From the NCBI GenBank assembly GCA_036260075.1, contig DATAAM010000063.1, positions 1 through 35,140 on the forward strand: a stretch of 35,140 nt of DNA. The letters run 5' to 3'. The stretch is from DATAAM01 sp036260075. Lineage in GTDB: Bacteria > Actinomycetota > Acidimicrobiia > Acidimicrobiales > JAHWLA01. A model generated the notes under the pieces. That model saw only the letters and a list, made by a program, of their open reading frames with translations, searched no databases and was not told where the DNA came from. This document shows, piece by piece, positions 24,875-32,475 of the stretch; the first letter of the stretch is position 1, and every line of letters starts with the position of its first letter. A program made the position numbers and the translations under genes.

Positions 24875-25071
24875 CCGGAGTCGTCGGGCTCTCGGAGGAT
24901 GGCGGCGGCCTTCTCGACGGCACGCCGGGCCCGGGTGAGGCGGCGCTCGTCGACGGGGAGCTCGGTGCCGCCTGCGTCGATCGACTCTCTGAGCCGCTCC
25001 ATGGCCAGGTCGGCCAGCTCCTCGGCGATGGCCTCCAGCCGTGTGCGGACGTCGTCGAACTCACCGGCCAT
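24871..25071 (-). CDS. Small helical hypothetical protein (66 aa)
   Basis: A 66-residue charged protein, probably all alpha-helical (VRTRLEAIAEELADLAMERLRE, then RRLTRARRAVEKAAAIL), with a heptad-like pattern that could dimerise. No cysteines or motifs. ATG 25071 overlaps the end of the iron-sulfur subunit gene by 11 nt, making it the fourth gene of the glcDEF-like operon. It may be a small partner of that oxidase, or just a co-transcribed neighbour. Confidence 0.6.
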   Translation of the reverse strand: MAGEFDDVRTRLEAIAEELADLAMERLRESIDAGGTELPVDERRLTRARRAVEKAAAILREPDDSG

Positions 25072-26158
25072 CGCGCAGCACCTCGTCCACGATCTCCAAG
25101 GGGTGGCGGGCATCGACGCCGGCGGCCCGCAGGTGGAGCACGCAGCCCGGGTTGGCGCCCGCCACCACGGTGGCGCCGCTGCGGGCCACGGCCGCCAGCT
25201 TGCGGTCGCGGATGGCCCGCGCCAGCTCCGGCTGCTGGGCCGCGTAGGCGCCGCCCGCACCGCAGCAGAGGCCGTCGTCGTCGAGCTCGACCAGCTCCGC
25301 GTAGGGCCGAAGCACCGTGCGGACGTGCTCGTGGGCGCGCTGCACGTTGCGCAGATGGCACGGGTCCTGCACCACCACCGGCAGGTCGAAGCGACGTGTC
25401 GGGGCCGGCAACGGCCGCGTCGCCAGCCACTCGTGCACGTCGAGCACGCGGTCGGAGTGCTCCTTGAGGTGGGCGCCGCAACCTGCCGAGTCGACCAGGA
25501 TCGGGGCCGGGCCGGGCATGGCAGCGACGGCCCGCTCGGCCAGGCCGCGGGCGTCGTCGACCAGGCCGGCGTGCAGGTGCAGGGCACCGCAACAGGCGGC
25601 GACAGGCGGCGACAGCGCCACCCCCGCGCCCGCCGCCTCCAGCACGCGCTGCACGGCAGCGTGCGTGTCGCGCTGCCAGGCGTCCATCACGCAGCTGGTG
25701 AACAGCCACACGTCGGTGCCGCTCGACCGCAGGCGGGGGCGGCGCACCGGCAGCGGCGGGAGCCCGAGGCGGCGCGAGGGCACGAGGCGCAGGCGCTGGA
25801 GGACGGCCAAGGCGCTCGACAGCGCCAACAGCAGGCGACGGCGGGTGAGCACCCGGTAGCCGACCCGCTTCCACCAGGGCACGCCGAGGGCGGCCCGGGC
25901 CCCCTCCATGAGCCGGCCGAACGGCACGGACGACGGGCAGGCCGGCTCGCACCCCCGGCACTGCACGCACCGATGCATGAACTCGGCGAAGGTGTCGTCC
26001 ATGGGCGCGCCGTCCCATTGCACGGCCCGCATGGCGGCGATGCGGCCTCGCGGCGAGGCCGATTCGTCGCCGGTCACGCGGTACGTCGGGCAGTGCGGCA
26101 GGCACAGGCCGCACGCCACGCACGAGGCCAGCTCGGCGTCGTCGAGGCGGAGCTTCAT
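25061..26158 (-). CDS. glcF: Glycolate oxidase iron-sulfur subunit (GlcF-like)
   Basis: A 365-residue protein. Two 4Fe-4S motifs lie near the N-terminus, CVACGLCLPHCPTY (about 13-26) and CVQCRGCEPACPSS (about 64-77). Two CCG-type domains follow, with AACCGALHLHAG and GLCCGAGGAYAAQQ plus the VQDPCHLRNVQ segment. GlcF passes electrons from the flavin subunits to the quinone pool at the membrane. The ATGA overlap with glcE and gene order D-E-F support a three-subunit 2-hydroxyacid oxidase. The substrate could be glycolate, lactate or another 2-hydroxyacid. Confidence 0.87.
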   Translation of the reverse strand: MKLRLDDAELASCVACGLCLPHCPTYRVTGDESASPRGRIAAMRAVQWDGAPMDDTFAEFMHRCVQCRGCEPACPSSVPFGRLMEGARAALGVPWWKRVGYRVLTRRRLLLALSSALAVLQRLRLVPSRRLGLPPLPVRRPRLRSSGTDVWLFTSCVMDAWQRDTHAAVQRVLEAAGAGVALSPPVAACCGALHLHAGLVDDARGLAERAVAAMPGPAPILVDSAGCGAHLKEHSDRVLDVHEWLATRPLPAPTRRFDLPVVVQDPCHLRNVQRAHEHVRTVLRPYAELVELDDDGLCCGAGGAYAAQQPELARAIRDRKLAAVARSGATVVAGANPGCVLHLRAAGVDARHPLEIVDEVLRDGR

Positions 26159-26985
26159 GCCAGGGCTCGCTCGGGGTTGAGCCGGCCGGCGGGATCGAAC
26201 ACGGCCTTGATGCGGGCGTGGAGGTCGCGGCGGTCCGGGGCCGTGGGCGGCGGCGGCTCCGGCACGTGCACCGTGCCAACGCCGACCTCGGCCACGAACG
26301 AGCCGGTGAGGCCGGGCACGGCCGCCGGCCGCAGCGATCGACGGTGGGGCGGCAGGGGCGGCGGCCCCTCGACCTCCTCCCAGTCGAGAGCGATGTCGGC
26401 CGGGTGGCCTTCGAGGAGGACCCAGGTGGCGGTGCCGTCCCAGAGGACGGAGGACGGCCGGTGGAGCGTGCGGTGGTCGACCAAGCCGGGCCGGCGGTAC
26501 CAGCGCCGGGCCCTCGGCTGGGGCTGCACGCGCAGGACGACCTCGGCCAGCACGCCGAGGGTGCCCTTCGAGCCCACCATGAGGCGGCACAGGTCGAAGC
26601 CGCTGACGTTCTTCACCACCGGGCCGCCGGACTTCACCAGCCGGCCCTCGGCCGAGACGTAGCGCACTTCCAGCACGGTGTCGCGCACCGGTCCCCACCG
26701 CAGGCGGCGGATGCCGCTCACGCCCTCGGCCAGTACGCCACCGACCGTGGCCCGGGCCGGGTCGACCGGATCGAGCGGCACCATCTGGCCGTGCTCGGCC
26801 AGCACGGCGTCGAGCTCCGCCACCGTGGTGCCGGCTCGGACGCGAACGGTCATCTCCGCGGGTTCGTAGGAGACGACGCCCGCGGGGGCGCGCACGCGGC
26901 GGCCCTCCCCCGTCGGCTCCCAGTGCGTGCCGCCGCCGACGGGAACCACGACGCCGTCGGCGCCGACGGCCTCGATCAGATCCAT
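26155..26985 (-). CDS. glcE: Glycolate oxidase FAD-binding subunit (GlcE-like)
   Basis: A 276-residue FAD_binding_4 protein. The PP-loop region is VVVPVGGGTHW (about 13-23), followed by MTVRVRAGTTVAELDAVLAEHGQMVPLDP and ATVGGVLAEGVSGIRR-x-RWGPVRD, as in GlcE. KNVSGFDLCRLMVGSKGTLGV continues the domain. It ends in FDPAGRLNPERALA, a common C-terminus of this oxidase family. It is somewhat shorter than the 350-residue E. coli GlcE. ATG 26985 overlaps the glcD end by 10 nt. Confidence 0.85.
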   Translation of the reverse strand: MDLIEAVGADGVVVPVGGGTHWEPTGEGRRVRAPAGVVSYEPAEMTVRVRAGTTVAELDAVLAEHGQMVPLDPVDPARATVGGVLAEGVSGIRRLRWGPVRDTVLEVRYVSAEGRLVKSGGPVVKNVSGFDLCRLMVGSKGTLGVLAEVVLRVQPQPRARRWYRRPGLVDHRTLHRPSSVLWDGTATWVLLEGHPADIALDWEEVEGPPPLPPHRRSLRPAAVPGLTGSFVAEVGVGTVHVPEPPPPTAPDRRDLHARIKAVFDPAGRLNPERALA

Positions 26986-28397
26986 GCGCCCTCCGGCACC
27001 CGCTGGAGGTCGCCGCAGCGGGCGCCCGCGGGCAGCACCTTGAAGGGGTTGCACACGCCGTCGGGGTCGAACGCCTCGCGCAGCCGGGCCTGGGCGTCGA
27101 GGTCGTCGGCGGAGAAGATCAGCGACATGTGGTCGCGCTTCTCGAGCCCGATCCCGTGCTCGCCCGAGAGCACGCCGCCCACGGCGACGCACGCTTCGAT
27201 GATCTCGGAGCCGGCCGCGTGCACCCGTTCCATCACCCCGGGCACGCGGCGGTCGAAGACGATGAGCGGGTGCAGGTTGCCGTCGCCGGCGTGGAACACG
27301 TTCATCATCACGAGGTCGTGGCGACGGGCGATCTCGTAGACCTTGGCCATGATCTCGACCAACCGGGTGCGCGGCACCACCGTGTCGTGCAGGTAGTAGT
27401 TCGGCGCCAGCCGGGCGATGGCCCCGAACGCCGACTTCCGGCCCTTCCACAGCAACGCCCGCTCGGCCAGGTCGGCGGCCACCCGCACGGTGCGGGCGCC
27501 GTGGGCCCGGCAGACCTCGGCGACGACGGCGGCGTCGGCCTCGGTGCCCGCGGGCAGGCCGTCGACCTCGACCAGGAGCACGGCGGCGGCGTCGAGCGGG
27601 AAGCCCGCGTGCACGAACGCCTCGACGGCCTTGGTGATCTCGGCGTCCATCATCTCCAGCGCGGCGGGCACGATGCCGGCGGCGATGATCCCGGTCACGG
27701 CCGTGGCGGCGTCCTCCACCGAGGCGAAGTCGGCCAGCAGGGTGCGCACGCTCGACGGCACCGGCGTGAGGCGCACGGCGATGCGGGTGGCGATGCCGAG
27801 CGTGCCCTCGCTGCCCACGAACGCGCCCCGCAGGTCGTAGCCGGGCGGGTCGGGATCGAGCCCACCGAGCAGGGCGAGCGAGCCGTCGGGCAGCACCACC
27901 TCGACGGCGAGCACGTGGGCGCTGGTGACCCCGTAGGCCAGGCAGTGCGGCCCGCCGCTGTTGTTGGCCACGTTGCCGCCGATCGAGCACGACTGCTGGC
28001 TCGACGGGTCGGGGGCGAAGTGCAGGCCGAGGTGGGCGACCGCGCGCGACAGGTCGAGGTTGAGCACGCCGGGCTGCAGCCAGGCCACCCGGTCCTCCTC
28101 GTCGATCTCGAGGATGCGGTCCATGCGCGTCGTCACGATCACGACCGCCTCCCCGAGCGGGACCGCCCCGCCGGCCAAGCCCGTGCCCGAGCCGCGCGGG
28201 ACGATCGCCCGCCCGTGGGCGCGCGCCACCCGCACGCACGCCTGCACCTCCTCGGTGGTCTCGGGGAAGCACACGACGCCCGCTGTGCCTTCCAGGATCG
28301 ACGCGTCGCGCGAGTACAGGGTGAGCTCCAACGGCTCCGACCGCACCCGGTCGCGCGACAGCGCGGCGCGCAGGTCGGCGAGGAGACGGTCGGCCAC
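26976..28397 (-). CDS. glcD: FAD-linked oxidase, glycolate oxidase subunit GlcD-like
   Basis: A 473-residue flavoprotein. FAD_binding_4 (about 35-175) contains IVPRGSGTGLAGGAVP and the typical SQQSCSIGGNVANNSGGPHCLAYG. The FAD-oxidase C-terminal domain carries APNYYLHDTVVPRTRL, VFHAGDGNLHPLIVFD and LSGEHGIGLEKRDHM. It oxidises a 2-hydroxyacid to the 2-oxoacid, first gene of the D-E-F operon. D-lactate dehydrogenase is a possible alternative activity. GTG 28397 is the likely start, divergent from the M20 peptidase; GGAG is only 2 nt away, so the ribosome site is unclear. Confidence 0.88.
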   Translation of the reverse strand: MADRLLADLRAALSRDRVRSEPLELTLYSRDASILEGTAGVVCFPETTEEVQACVRVARAHGRAIVPRGSGTGLAGGAVPLGEAVVIVTTRMDRILEIDEEDRVAWLQPGVLNLDLSRAVAHLGLHFAPDPSSQQSCSIGGNVANNSGGPHCLAYGVTSAHVLAVEVVLPDGSLALLGGLDPDPPGYDLRGAFVGSEGTLGIATRIAVRLTPVPSSVRTLLADFASVEDAATAVTGIIAAGIVPAALEMMDAEITKAVEAFVHAGFPLDAAAVLLVEVDGLPAGTEADAAVVAEVCRAHGARTVRVAADLAERALLWKGRKSAFGAIARLAPNYYLHDTVVPRTRLVEIMAKVYEIARRHDLVMMNVFHAGDGNLHPLIVFDRRVPGVMERVHAAGSEIIEACVAVGGVLSGEHGIGLEKRDHMSLIFSADDLDAQARLREAFDPDGVCNPFKVLPAGARCGDLQRVPEGAWI

Positions 28398-28416
28398 GGC
28401 TCCAGTCTGCCTGCCC

Positions 28417-28429
28417 TACCCTCGTGACG
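28417..28429 (+). promoter_or_regulatory. Leaderless -10 box of the M20 peptidase
   Basis: TACCCT at 28417-28422, 7 nt before ATG 28430. The same TA serves a minus-strand TAGGGC facing glcD. The in-frame GTG 28424 would lie too close to this box. Confidence 0.45.
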
Positions 28430-29794
28430 ATGTCCGACCTCCGACTGGCGGCATACGTGGAGGCCGAGCGAGAGCGCATCGTCGCCACGCTGTTCGACTG
28501 GCTGCGCATCCCGTCGATCTCCGCCCACGCCGACCACGCCGCCGACGTGCGGCGGTCGGCGGAGCTCGTCGCGGGCCTGCTGCGGGAGGCGGGCTTGGAG
28601 CACGTGGAGGTGCTCGAGACCGAGGGTGCGCCCGCCGTCTACGGCGACTGGCTGCACGCGGGCGACGACGCCCCCACCGCGCTCGTGTACGGCCACCACG
28701 ACGTGCAGCCCGTCGACCCGCTGGAGGAGTGGCGATCGCCTCCGTTCGAGCCGGTGATCGTCGACGGCGAGTGCCTGGCCCGGGGCGCCATCGACGACAA
28801 GGGCCAGGTGCTCTACGAGATCGAAGCGGCGCGCGGCCTGCTGCGCACGGAGGGCGCGTTGCCCGTCAACCTCAAGTTCCTCGTCGAGGGCGAGGAGGAG
28901 GTCGGCAGCCCCCACTTCGAGGCGCTCCTCCACCGCGAGCGCGAGCGGTTCCGCTGCGATGTGGCCGTCGTCTCCGACACCGGCATGTGGGCGGTCGACG
29001 TCCCCTCCACCACCGTCGGCATGCGGGGGCTGGTCGCCTTCACCGTCGAGGTGCGCACGTCCTCGATCGACCTGCACTCGGGCCTGTTCGGCGGGGCCGT
29101 GCCCAACCCCGCCCACGTGCTGGCCCGGCTGGTCGCCGCCCTGCACGACGACGAGCGCCGCGTCACCGTGCCGGGCTTCTACGAGGACGTGGCCGAGGCG
29201 TCGGTCGACCCCCTGCCGCTCGACGAGGAGGAGTGGATGCGCACGGCGGGCGTGCGCCGACTGGAGGGGGAGGCCGGTCGTTCGCTGCTGGAGCGCATCT
29301 GGACCCGGCCGACGTGCGACGTGGTCGGCATCTCCGTCGGGTACGCGGGCGAGGGCATCAAGACGATCATCCCGGCCGCAGGCACAGTGAAGGTCACCTT
29401 CCGCCTGGTGCCCGACCAACAGCCGGAGAAGGTGGCCCGCGCCTTCGACGACTGGGTGCGCGCGCAGGTGCCCGACGGGATCGACGTCACGATCACAAGG
29501 GAAGGCCCGGGCGTGGCGCCCGCGCTCACGCCCCCCGACCACCCTGCGGTTGGCGCGCTGTGCCGGGCCGTCGAGCGGGTGTGGGGCGCTCCCCCGCTGT
29601 TCACCCGCACGGGAGGCAGCGGCCCGGAGGAGGCGCTCGGACGGGTGCTCGACGCGCCGGTGCTCTACCTGGGCGTCGGCCTCCACGACGACCGCATCCA
29701 CGCCCCCAACGAGCGCATGGTCATGGACCAGTTCTGGAGGGGGCTGCTGGCCGCGGGAGAGCTGTGGCACGAGCTGCGAAAGGGGTCGGGATGA
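28430..29794 (+). CDS. M20-family dipeptidase
   Basis: A 454-residue zinc aminopeptidase-like enzyme of the DapE/ArgE/PepV class. Metal and catalytic segments are present: YGHHDVQP (87-94), RGAIDDKG (118-125), EGEEEVGS (153-160), VSDTGMW near 180 and a C-terminal LGVGLHDDRIHAPNE. A dimerisation insert follows the usual SIDLHSGLFGG motif. These enzymes remove residues from di- or tripeptides in the cytoplasm; specificity cannot be read. Overlap in ATGA with the next gene suggests a three-gene transcript. Confidence 0.9.
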   Translation: MSDLRLAAYVEAERERIVATLFDWLRIPSISAHADHAADVRRSAELVAGLLREAGLEHVEVLETEGAPAVYGDWLHAGDDAPTALVYGHHDVQPVDPLEEWRSPPFEPVIVDGECLARGAIDDKGQVLYEIEAARGLLRTEGALPVNLKFLVEGEEEVGSPHFEALLHRERERFRCDVAVVSDTGMWAVDVPSTTVGMRGLVAFTVEVRTSSIDLHSGLFGGAVPNPAHVLARLVAALHDDERRVTVPGFYEDVAEASVDPLPLDEEEWMRTAGVRRLEGEAGRSLLERIWTRPTCDVVGISVGYAGEGIKTIIPAAGTVKVTFRLVPDQQPEKVARAFDDWVRAQVPDGIDVTITREGPGVAPALTPPDHPAVGALCRAVERVWGAPPLFTRTGGSGPEEALGRVLDAPVLYLGVGLHDDRIHAPNERMVMDQFWRGLLAAGELWHELRKGSG

Positions 29795-30534
29795 CGGCGA
29801 CGGCGGCACCGGGCGACGCCCACGAGTGGGTGAGCTTCGAGGACCCCGAGGAGGACCGCACCTGGGTCTTCGACGTCACCTTCCTCACCAGCCCGTGGAC
29901 GTGCATCTTCGGCCGCGGGTGCCAGGGCGTGCTCACCGGCCCCGCCGAGGAGCTGGTGCAGGGGTGCTGCTCGTACGGCGCCCACTTCACCGACGAGGAC
30001 GACGTGGCCTTAGTGCAGGCGGCCGCCGCCACGCTCACGGCCGAGCAGTGGCAGTTCCGGGCGCAGGGCCGGCGGCGCGGCATCGTGAAGACGACGGCGG
30101 CAGGCGAGACGGTGTCCCGCCTGGTCGACGGCGCCTGCATCTTCCTCAACCGTCCCGGCTTCCCCGGCGGGCCCGGCTGCGCGCTGCACCGCGCCGCCCT
30201 CGAACGGGGCGAGCGCCCGCTCGACACCAAGCCCAACGTGTGCTGGCAGCTGCCGCTGCGGCGAGAGGACGCGGAGGCCGACGACGGCCACGTCACCTCG
30301 ACGGTGCGCCAGTGGGACCGCCGCCACTGGGGCGACGGGGGCCAGGAGTTCCACTGGTGGTGCACCGAGTCGCCCGAGGCCTTCGTCGGCGTGCGGCCGG
30401 TGTACGAGGAGCTGCGCGACGAGCTCGTCGAGTTGGTCGGCGCCCAGGTGTACGGCATGGTGGTGAAGTACCTGGAGGAGCGGTCGGGGGCGCCGGTGGC
30501 GCTGCTGCCGCACCCGGCACTGCGGGGGAGCTGA
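29791..30534 (+). CDS. Cys-rich conserved hypothetical protein
   Basis: A 247-residue protein found, to my knowledge, mainly in actinobacteria, without known function. A cysteine cluster opens the protein (WTCIFGRGCQGVL, QGCCSYGAHF) and more follow (GACIFLNRPGFPGGPGCALH, CWQLPL, WWCTESP). The pattern of C-x5-C, CC and later C residues resembles YkgJ/DUF3109-type proteins that bind zinc or an iron-sulfur cluster. No signal peptide is seen. It is translationally coupled to the M20 peptidase and one base apart from the DinB-like gene. Confidence 0.7.
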   Translation: MTATAAPGDAHEWVSFEDPEEDRTWVFDVTFLTSPWTCIFGRGCQGVLTGPAEELVQGCCSYGAHFTDEDDVALVQAAAATLTAEQWQFRAQGRRRGIVKTTAAGETVSRLVDGACIFLNRPGFPGGPGCALHRAALERGERPLDTKPNVCWQLPLRREDAEADDGHVTSTVRQWDRRHWGDGGQEFHWWCTESPEAFVGVRPVYEELRDELVELVGAQVYGMVVKYLEERSGAPVALLPHPALRGS

Positions 30535-31283
30535 TGGGACCGGACATCCTCGACGACTACGAAGCGGAGCAGGGTGAGCTGTACGAGCTGTTGCGGCGCC
30601 TGTCCGACGAGCAGTGGGCGCTGCCCACGCCTGCCGCCGGCTGGGACGTGCGCGACCAGGTCTCGCACCTGGCCGACACCGAGGAGATCGCCGTCGACAC
30701 GGTGACCGGCGGGCCACGCACGCTCAGTGCGGAAGCGAGCCGGTACGCCTCCGGCGAGGCGTTCACCGAGGCGGGTTGCGACCGGGGCCGGGCCCTGTCG
30801 GGGCCCGAGGTGCGCGAGTGGTGGTGGACGGCGGCGGCCCGCTGCCGCGACACGCTGCAGGCCGCCGACCGCACAGCGCGGGTGCCCTGGGGCCTGGGCA
30901 TGGGGTGGAAGGCCTTCGTCACGGCCCGGCTGATGGAGCACTGGGCCCACGGGCTCGACATCCGGGCCGCCGTCGGCGCGCCCGCCGAGGACACCGACCG
31001 CCTGTGCCACATCGCCTGGATCTGCGTCAACGCCGTGCCCTACGCCCTGCACGTGGCCAAGGTCAGCGCCCCCGAGGGCCACACCCTGCGCGTCGAGGTC
31101 GACGGCCCCGACGGCGGCACATGGGCCTACGGCCCCGAGGACGCCACCGACCGCATCACCGGCCCGGCGGGCCAGTGGTGCCGGCTGGCGGTCCAGCGCA
31201 TCACCCGTGCCCAGGCGCCCGACCTCAAGGCGGACGGGCCGCTGGCCGAGCTGGTGCTCGACCACGCCCGCGCCTTCCTCTGA
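30534..31283 (+). CDS. TIGR03084-like maleylpyruvate isomerase N-domain (DinB fold) protein
   Basis: A 249-residue protein. The N-terminal four-helix metal-binding domain shows WALPTPAAGWDVRDQVSHLADTEEIA and later TARLMEHWAHGLDIRAAVG, the histidine and acidic residues expected of mycothiol-dependent DinB-like enzymes. The C-terminal part (about 165-245) resembles the extra domain of the TIGR03084 family. Members are candidate thiol-dependent isomerases or transferases; the substrate is unknown. ATG 30534 overlaps the preceding TGA by one base with GGGGGAG just upstream. A palindromic element follows the stop by 13 nt. Confidence 0.82.
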   Translation: MGPDILDDYEAEQGELYELLRRLSDEQWALPTPAAGWDVRDQVSHLADTEEIAVDTVTGGPRTLSAEASRYASGEAFTEAGCDRGRALSGPEVREWWWTAAARCRDTLQAADRTARVPWGLGMGWKAFVTARLMEHWAHGLDIRAAVGAPAEDTDRLCHIAWICVNAVPYALHVAKVSAPEGHTLRVEVDGPDGGTWAYGPEDATDRITGPAGQWCRLAVQRITRAQAPDLKADGPLAELVLDHARAFL

Positions 31284-31296
31284 GCCAGGATCCGAG

Positions 31297-31346
31297 CGTT
31301 TTCTTCGCAGATCCGGCGCCCCACGCCCGTATTTGCGGAGAAAACG
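31297..31346. repeat. Dispersed palindromic element, copy 3
   Basis: Left arm CGTTTTCTTCGCAGATCCGG (31297-31316) pairs with 31326-31346 apart from three positions, one of them G-U in RNA. The loop is about 9 nt. It is an inverted near-copy of the element at 14162-14212. It sits between convergent gene ends in a 90-bp gap that holds nothing else I can identify. Confidence 0.7.
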
Positions 31347-31373
31347 GCGAGGGGGTAGGGGCGAGGGGGTAGG

Positions 31374-32456
31374 TCAGACGAGGCCGCGGGCTTCGAGGGC
31401 GTGGCGCAGGCCGGGCCAGTCGGGGGTGGCGGCCAGGGCGGCCCGCTCGTCGATGGCCTGCTCGGCCAACAGGACGGCCAGCGCCTGGTTCAGCGTCTGC
31501 ATGCCCAGCCCCTCGCCGGCCAACATCTCGGCCCGCACGAGGGCGCTCTCGTCCGCCATCAACCCGTCGCGCACCGCGGGCGTCGTCCGCAGCACCTCGA
31601 CCGCGGGCACCCGCCCTGCCCCCGTGCGCGACGGCACCAGCCGCAGCGCCACCACGCCGACGAGGGCGCCCGCCACCTGGAGACGCACGTGGGGCCGGTC
31701 GGGCTCCGGGTGCAGGTCGACGACCGTGCGCACCGCCTCGACGGCGTCGCTCCCCCGCACGCCCGCGAACACCAGGCAGCCGGCCTCGCAGGCGGCCAGC
31801 ACGGCCCCTGCCACCTCGGCCGAGTCGATGCGCCCGACCACCACGACGTCGGGGTCCTGTCGCAGCGCCGACACCACGCCCGAGGCGATCCCGGCGATGT
31901 CGACGCCGACCTGCCGCTGGGAGATCGAGGCCAGGTCGTCGCGGTGCAGCACCTCCACGGGGTCTTCGACCGTGACCACGTGGCAGGCCCGGTGCCGGTT
32001 CACGTGGTCGACCATGGCCGCCAGCGTGGTGGTGACCCCGGCGCCGGCGGGCCCGCCCACCAGCACCAGCCCTCGCTCGGCCGACGCGAGGTCGCCCAGC
32101 ACGGGCGGCAGGCGCAGCTCCTCGAACGACCGGGCGGCGGTGTCGACCCGTCGCAGGATCAGGGCGATCGACCCCCGCTGGAGGTAGGCCGCCACCCGGA
32201 ACCGCCCCAGCCCGTTGACCGAGTACGTGCACTCGGCCTCGCGGTGGGCGACGAAGTGGTCCTTCGCCCCGCTGGTGAGGACGGCAGCCGCCATGGCGTC
32301 GATCGTCGCCTTGTCGAGGGACGGTTCGTCCGGAAGGGTCTCCAGCGTCCCCTTCACCCGCACGCGGGGTGGGGAGCCGACCTTCAGGTGCAGGTCGGTC
32401 CCGCCCTCCCGCTCGGCGAGGAGCCGGAGGCAGCGATCGAGGTCGGGGTGGGGCAT
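31374..32456 (-). CDS. PilT-like protein with degenerate ATPase motifs (pseudo-retraction ATPase)
   Basis: A 360-residue protein colinear with PilT twitching ATPases. Retained: N-terminal GTDLHLKVGSPPRVRVKG, GLGRFRVAAYLQRG with its arginines, and VTVEDPVEVLH (Asp box). Lost: the Walker A lysine (GGPAGAGVTTT, V141 where GKS/T is expected), the Walker B glutamate (DPDVVVVGRID, R209 in place of GE), and the His-box histidine (LVFAGVRG, R234). ATP hydrolysis therefore looks unlikely. It may regulate a true PilT/PilB or act as a structural or c-di-GMP-responsive subunit. It follows the GGDEF-EAL gene by 19 bp on the same strand. Confidence 0.82.
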   Translation of the reverse strand: MPHPDLDRCLRLLAEREGGTDLHLKVGSPPRVRVKGTLETLPDEPSLDKATIDAMAAAVLTSGAKDHFVAHREAECTYSVNGLGRFRVAAYLQRGSIALILRRVDTAARSFEELRLPPVLGDLASAERGLVLVGGPAGAGVTTTLAAMVDHVNRHRACHVVTVEDPVEVLHRDDLASISQRQVGVDIAGIASGVVSALRQDPDVVVVGRIDSAEVAGAVLAACEAGCLVFAGVRGSDAVEAVRTVVDLHPEPDRPHVRLQVAGALVGVVALRLVPSRTGAGRVPAVEVLRTTPAVRDGLMADESALVRAEMLAGEGLGMQTLNQALAVLLAEQAIDERAALAATPDWPGLRHALEARGLV

Positions 32457-32475
32457 GCCCTTGCCGGCTACATCG

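Noticed and set aside
31374..32456. Active type IV pilus retraction ATPase (pilT)
   Set aside because: The Walker A lysine, Walker B glutamate and His-box histidine are all replaced.
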